A stretch of DNA of 64,000 nt from Paenibacillus brevis (lineage in GTDB: Bacteria > Bacillota > Bacilli > Paenibacillales > Paenibacillaceae), in the NCBI RefSeq assembly GCF_018919145.1, contig NZ_JAHLQJ010000001.1, forward strand, positions 467,193 through 531,192. The letters run 5' to 3'. The notes below the pieces were generated by a model that saw only the letters and a list, made by a program, of their open reading frames with translations, was not told the origin of the DNA and ran no database searches. The translations under genes were made by a program, and so were the position numbers. This document shows positions 63,932 through 64,000 of the stretch, piece after piece (the first letter of the stretch is position 1; every line of letters begins with the position of its first letter).

Positions 63932-64000
63932 TGGCGGAGCCGACGGGATTCGAACCCGCGGTCTCCTGCGTGACAGGCAGGCATGTTAGGCCTCTACACC
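63932..64000 (-). tRNA. tRNA-Asp (GTC), 5' end beyond the window
   Basis: The visible part has anticodon loop CTGTCAC (GTC), T-arm GCGGGTTCGAATCCCGT, the acceptor 3' strand and an encoded CCA. About eight bases of the 5' acceptor strand lie outside the window. Confidence 0.93.

Noticed and set aside
63771..63989. A 72-codon plus-strand frame ending GADGIRTRGLLRDRQAC
   Set aside because: It is translated from the antisense of tRNA-Asp and the cluster spacer, a well-known false product.

Overview
The window looks like a chromosomal segment of a Paenibacillus-type member of the Bacillales. The evidence is medium GC content, strong AGGAGG-type ribosome binding sites with frequent GTG and TTG starts, an S-layer-homology protein, the Firmicutes hprK-lgt-ppaX-yvoF block, a hisZ-type histidine operon, YesM/YesN two-component genes, and several dispersed intergenic palindromes.

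Layout. 0-2.7 kb: a DUF438 gene cut by the left edge, an Fnr-like site, and an OmpR-type two-component pair. 2.7-4.7 kb: an HTH-TPR regulator with a pro-peptide gene overlapping its 3' end (an Alo/RRNPP-like quorum-sensing pair) and a divergent XRE regulator. 4.75-6.0 kb: MazG-like, HxlR and Rid genes. 6.1-9.1 kb: a repeat-built SLH surface protein. 9.5-11.8 kb: a bacitracin/lantibiotic-type ABC transporter. 12.1-18.6 kb: trxB, an ABC transporter with a DesK/DesR-like pair, and a YvcD-like TPR protein. 19.0-23.4 kb: a flavinylated lipoprotein reductase divergent from a YesM/YesN pair. 23.6-27.1 kb: a secreted FN3/discoidin-like repeat protein, MarR, and a zinc-ribbon membrane protein. 27.3-35.3 kb: the operon hisZ-G-D-B-H-A-F-IE-J. 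35.4-39.3 kb: an acyltransferase, an ECF sigma factor with a frameshifted anti-sigma gene, and a carboxymuconolactone decarboxylase-like gene. 39.3-42.5 kb: yvoF, ppaX, lgt, hprK. 42.6-59.7 kb: a large divergent locus described below. 59.8-62.1 kb: an MsmX/UgpC-like ATPase and a PucR-type regulator. 62.3-63.3 kb: two AT-rich orphan genes. 63.5-64.0 kb: tRNA-Lys, -Tyr, -Phe and -Asp, the last cut by the right edge.

The most interesting region is 42.6-59.7 kb. Seven minus-strand genes (a secreted/membrane VWA protein, a 1129-residue tubulin-like GTPase, a large unknown soluble protein, a membrane VWA protein, a small beta-rich protein, a zinc-ribbon P-loop GTPase, and a membrane protein with a GTPase-associated GAP1-like N-terminus) face three plus-strand genes for membrane proteins of unknown function. 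They share one 170-bp promoter region and are tightly packed. The set reads as one envelope-associated, NTP-driven machine whose role is unknown. A second strong candidate is the regulator/pro-peptide pair at 2.7-4.2 kb.

Compared with the Bacillus subtilis order hprK-lgt-(yvoD)-ppaX-yvoF-hisZGDBHAFI-...-yvcD-trxB (recalled, not computed), this window keeps the backbone in the same order and strand. Accessory blocks lie between yvoF and hisZ, between the his operon and yvcD, between yvcD and trxB, and upstream of hprK.
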